64,000 nt of DNA from JBMOGA01 sp049318625 (GTDB taxonomy: Bacteria > Pseudomonadota > Alphaproteobacteria > Rhizobiales > Hyphomicrobiaceae). The stretch covers positions 47,357 to 111,356 of the forward strand of contig JBMOGA010000006.1 in NCBI GenBank assembly GCA_049318625.1. The letters run 5' to 3'. Below, in pieces: positions 61,924 to 64,000 of the stretch. Made by a program: the position numbers and the translations under genes. The notes under the pieces were generated by a model. That model worked only from the letters and a program-made list of their open reading frames with translations. It was not told where the DNA came from and made no database searches. Each line of letters starts with the position of its first letter. Within the stretch, counting starts at the first letter, position 1.

Positions 61924-62305
61924 GCGGGCGGCCGTGGGGACACCGACGGGGTGAGTCCGTTCGGCCGCACACGGCGTGTGACGTTTCGTCATCGACATGT
62001 CGCACGCGACGGCGAATCCGGCCGGCTCGATCAGCCATCAGAATGCCAAAACCGGAACAATGAGAGCCACTTGCGGCCCCCATGCGGCCCCGTTGATCCG
62101 CCGCTGTGGCCAAACGTTGATGACCCGTTGAACCTGCAAGAAAAAATCTTGGTTCTGGGGGGGTAATTTCTTCTTGCACCCGGGGGGGTTTGGCCTCATA
62201 TGCGAAGGCCTCCGTTCGACCACCTGCCCTGAAGGTAAGGACAACCTAAACCCCAAAGGTAAGGAGCGGGCGGGTCATAGCTGTCTACTGGTTGGGGAGG
62301 GGCAT
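61924..62305 (+). promoter_or_regulatory. Long leader/intergenic region of speD with G7 tracts and repeats
   Basis: These 382 bases hold no gene but are highly structured near the 3' end. TGCAAGAA at 62135-62142 pairs with TTCTTGCA at 62171-62178. Two runs of seven G occur at 62157-62163 and 62182-62188. GGCCT and AGGCC around 62191-62211 can also pair. The 10-base direct repeat AAGGTAAGGA occurs at 62232-62241 and 62256-62265, 24 bases apart. The ribosome site GGGGAGGGGC precedes the start. A regulatory leader (metabolite-sensing RNA or protein-binding region) is possible; I could not match a known riboswitch class. Confidence 0.45.
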
Positions 62306-62863
62306 ATGGCCTATCATGACGCCCTCTTCCAATTGGGGATGGACTTGACTCGTTCAAGCACCGCCCAAAAGGAAGATCATGGTGATTCTGCGCACGTAGC
62401 GCGTGGCACAAAGAAAGACTACTTCGTGGAGCGCGAAGGCGCTCGATTTGCCGGCACCCATCTCCTGGTCGACCTCTTCGGCGCCCGGAATTTGGATGAT
62501 CTCCAGCACGTCGAGGATACGCTGAAGCGCTGTGTCGAAGCTGCCGGCGCAACGTTGCTGCATACTCACCTGCACCGCTTCACGCCCAACGGGGGCGTGG
62601 CTGGGGTTGCTGTCCTGTCCGAGAGTCACATCTCGATCCATAGCTGGCCTGAGGCGCGCTACGCCGCACTCGACGTGTTCATGTGTGGCAACGCAAAGCC
62701 GCACGCGATCATCGAGGTGCTGCGTCGCGAGTTCGCGGCCGAGAGCGTTGTCGTGAAGGAGCACAAGCGGGGCGAAGAGCTCGGCAAAGCGGCTTGGGAA
62801 ACGGCGTCACGCCGTGAACCGGCCCGCACGCCGAAGTCGGTTCGCCAGCGCAAGGCCGCCTGA
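62306..62863 (+). CDS. speD: S-adenosylmethionine decarboxylase proenzyme
   Basis: SpeD makes decarboxylated SAM, the aminopropyl donor for spermidine synthesis, and uses a pyruvoyl group formed by self-cleavage. The 185 residues hold the cleavage site LSESHISIHSWPEARYAALD near 104-123; cutting before Ser 107 gives the pyruvoyl group. The catalytic residues continue in DVFMCGNAKPHAI near 123-135. The N-terminal ~40 residues before RFAGTHLLVDLFGA are an extension compared with short SpeD proteins, and the tail is basic. No spermidine synthase gene is adjacent. It has an unusually structured leader. Confidence 0.93.
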   Translation: MAYHDALFQLGMDLTRSSTAQKEDHGDSAHVARGTKKDYFVEREGARFAGTHLLVDLFGARNLDDLQHVEDTLKRCVEAAGATLLHTHLHRFTPNGGVAGVAVLSESHISIHSWPEARYAALDVFMCGNAKPHAIIEVLRREFAAESVVVKEHKRGEELGKAAWETASRREPARTPKSVRQRKAA

Positions 62864-62895
62864 TCGTCTCGATCCGGGTCCTTCGCAAAGATCAA

Positions 62896-62921
62896 GCGCG
62901 CATCGGTCCTCCGGTGCGCGC
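62896..62921. terminator. Terminator between convergent speD and metW
   Basis: GCGCGCATCGG and CCGGTGCGCGC form an 11-base stem (one G-T pair) around a TCCT loop, followed on the plus strand by CTGTTCGTTT. It lies 32 bases after the speD stop and about 80 bases from the metW stop, so it may serve both directions. Confidence 0.65.
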
Positions 62922-63003
62922 CTGTTCGTTTGGCCCCTTGCGACCGGTAGCCGGAGACGCCGTCGGCCCGTCGGGCGCACGCGACGACCGCCTCGTGTCC
63001 TGA

Positions 63004-63636
63004 TCAGCGTCCCTTGAGCAGGAATACCGCCTTCTCGCCGAACAGGTTCTGCAGCCGGATCGAGTTGCGGATCGGCGAGCGCCGGCCGGTGCTGTTGAAG
63101 GCCACCGCCTCCTCGACGTCGGCATGGACGTGCTGCACCAGGTCAACGAAATCGGTGATCGTGCACAAATGCGCGTCCGGACTCACGTACCAGGGCTCCG
63201 GCAGGTTCTTGGTGATCGGCATGCGGCCGCCGACCAGCAGCTTCCAGCGGATCTCCCAGTGGCCGAAGTTGGGGAACGAGACGATCGCCCGGCGGCCGAT
63301 TCGCAGCAGGTTCTCAAGCACCGTCTTCGGCTGCAGCGTCGCCTGGATGGTCAGGCTCAGAATGGCGTAATCGAACGCGCCGTCGGGATAATCGAACAGG
63401 TCGCGATCGGCGTCGCCCTGGATGACCGACAGCCCCTGCGCCACGCAGGCGTTGACCCGCTCGCGGCTGATCTCGATGCCGCGGCCGTCCACCGCCTTGG
63501 TCTCGGCCAACAGCTGCAGCAGCGCCCCATCGCCACAGCCGACGTCGAGTACGCGGGCGCCGGGCTCCACCATCTCGGCGATCAGCAGGTGGTCGGCCCG
63601 GTGCGTCCGGACCGGGAAGGTGTCGTCCACCGGCAT
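63004..63636 (-). CDS. metW: Methionine biosynthesis protein MetW
   Basis: MetW is the methyltransferase-fold partner of MetX; in alphaproteobacteria it is needed for or raises homoserine O-acyltransferase activity. The 210 residues show the SAM-binding motif VLDVGCGDGALLQLLAE near 31-47 and the MetW-specific SLTIQATLQPKTVLENLLRI near 95-114 and RAIVSFPNFGHWEIRWKLLV near 117-136. I take the ATG at 63636; a GTG at 63642 would overlap the metX stop as GTGA, so translation may be coupled. It follows metX directly, the usual order. Confidence 0.95.
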   Translation of the reverse strand: MPVDDTFPVRTHRADHLLIAEMVEPGARVLDVGCGDGALLQLLAETKAVDGRGIEISRERVNACVAQGLSVIQGDADRDLFDYPDGAFDYAILSLTIQATLQPKTVLENLLRIGRRAIVSFPNFGHWEIRWKLLVGGRMPITKNLPEPWYVSPDAHLCTITDFVDLVQHVHADVEEAVAFNSTGRRSPIRNSIRLQNLFGEKAVFLLKGR

Positions 63637-63638
63637 GG

Positions 63639-64000
63639 TCACAACCCCCGCACGGCCCTGAGCCCGCGCTTGTCCGCGGCCGCCCCCAGGAACCCGCGCA
63701 CCGTGGCGAACAACTCCGGCTCCTCCAGCAGGAAGGCGTCGTGACCCTTGTCGCTCTCGATCTCGACGAACGAGACGTTGGCGGCCACCGCGTTCAGCGC
63801 CCGGACGATCGCCTTGGACTCGCGCGTCGGATAGAGCCAATCGGAGGTGAACGAGACCACGCAGAAGCGTGTCTTGGTGCCCCGGAAGGCGTTCGCCAGC
63901 ACGTCGCCGTGCTCCGCCGCGAGGTCGAAGTAGTCCATTGCGCGGGTGATGTAGAGGTAGCTGTTGGCGTCGAACCGGTCGACGAACGTCGAGCCCTGGT
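63639..64000 (-). CDS. metX: Homoserine O-acetyltransferase MetX, C-terminal part
   Basis: The frame runs off the right edge and its N-terminus is missing. The visible ~120 residues read FVDRFDANSYLYITRAMDYF, then VVSFTSDWLYPTRESKAIV and the catalytic His region IESDKGHDAFLLEEPELF, typical of MetX from the alpha/beta hydrolase family. Asp in TSDWLYP and His in GHDAFL are the late triad residues. MetX acylates homoserine on the way to methionine. The stop overlaps the possible GTG start of metW. Confidence 0.95.
   Translation of the reverse strand, partial: QGSTFVDRFDANSYLYITRAMDYFDLAAEHGDVLANAFRGTKTRFCVVSFTSDWLYPTRESKAIVRALNAVAANVSFVEIESDKGHDAFLLEEPELFATVRGFLGAAADKRGLRAVRGL

Noticed and set aside
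62130..62305. A SAM-II or other named SAM riboswitch before speD
   Set aside because: I could not line up the known core of any class; only generic stems, G tracts and repeats are visible, so I report it as an unassigned leader.

Overview
The window is a 64 kb piece of a GC-rich, gene-dense bacterial chromosome. Several genes point to an alphaproteobacterium, most probably of the order Hyphomicrobiales (Rhizobiales). These are metX followed directly by metW, a trpF-trpB-trpA-accD-folC block, two homologues of mitochondrial complex I accessory subunits (NDUFA9-like at 8.7-9.7 kb, NDUFS6-like zinc finger at 44.9 kb), a TakP-type TRAP transporter, an extensin-family lipoprotein, a DUF1194 protein, a phasin-like protein and an AccD whose zinc ribbon has lost most of its cysteines. 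The assignment rests on gene content and protein likeness recalled from memory, not on a database search. I saw no rRNA, tRNA, CRISPR array, complete insertion sequence or prophage.

Layout. 0-5.5 kb: end of a methyltransferase, an Mrp/ApbC Fe-S carrier with a fused DUF971 domain, and a TRAP transporter whose permeases (dctQM) converge on the binding protein gene. 5.9-8.7 kb: molybdenum-cofactor operon fdhD-mobA-mobB plus a secreted protein that looks like a dead subtilase. 8.7-18.2 kb: NDUFA9-like protein, 2-hydroxyacid dehydrogenase, CaiB-type CoA transferase, LrgA/LrgB pair, acyl-CoA synthetase, enoyl-CoA hydratase, a ParD/ParE-like toxin-antitoxin pair, thioesterase and D-2-hydroxyacid FAD dehydrogenase; together these suggest handling of organic acids and acyl-CoAs. 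18.2-20.9 kb: an accessory stretch with an orphan hypothetical gene, a very strong hairpin, and a translationally coupled pair (secreted ClpP-fold protein plus CPBP membrane protease). 21.1-27.3 kb: proBA, LysE exporter, MFS transporter, an orphan UreE with a long histidine tail, GST. 27.6-35.6 kb: ABC-F ATPase, GYF-domain membrane protein, AhpD-like protein, ndk, DHFR-like reductase, DinB-like protein, and a cytoplasmic molybdopterin oxidoreductase, a plausible client of the 6-8 kb cofactor genes.

35.6-47.8 kb holds envelope and stress functions (extensin-like lipoprotein, DUF1194 protein, thioesterase, acyl-CoA synthetase/GNAT fusion, universal stress protein, phasin-like protein, TrkH), a flavin monooxygenase, the NDUFS6-like protein, an alpha/beta hydrolase, and the housekeeping group nadD-rsfS-rlmH. 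47.9-53.5 kb is trpFBA-accD-folC; between trpB and trpA lies a collapsed MNT/HEPN toxin-antitoxin remnant. 53.5-59.5 kb: PanE-like reductase, XdhC/CoxI protein, and three integral membrane transport proteins. 59.7-64 kb: AsmA-like protein, speD with a structured leader, and metW-metX running off the end.

Most promising for a second look: the protease-like accessory module at 18.6-20.9 kb, the deletion-fused MNT/HEPN remnant inside the trp operon, the toxin frame that reads through into the antisense of a thioesterase gene, the catalytically dead subtilase-like protein beside mobB, and the G-tract/repeat leader of speD. Start sites were chosen by ribosome-binding sequence and family length and are explained per entry.
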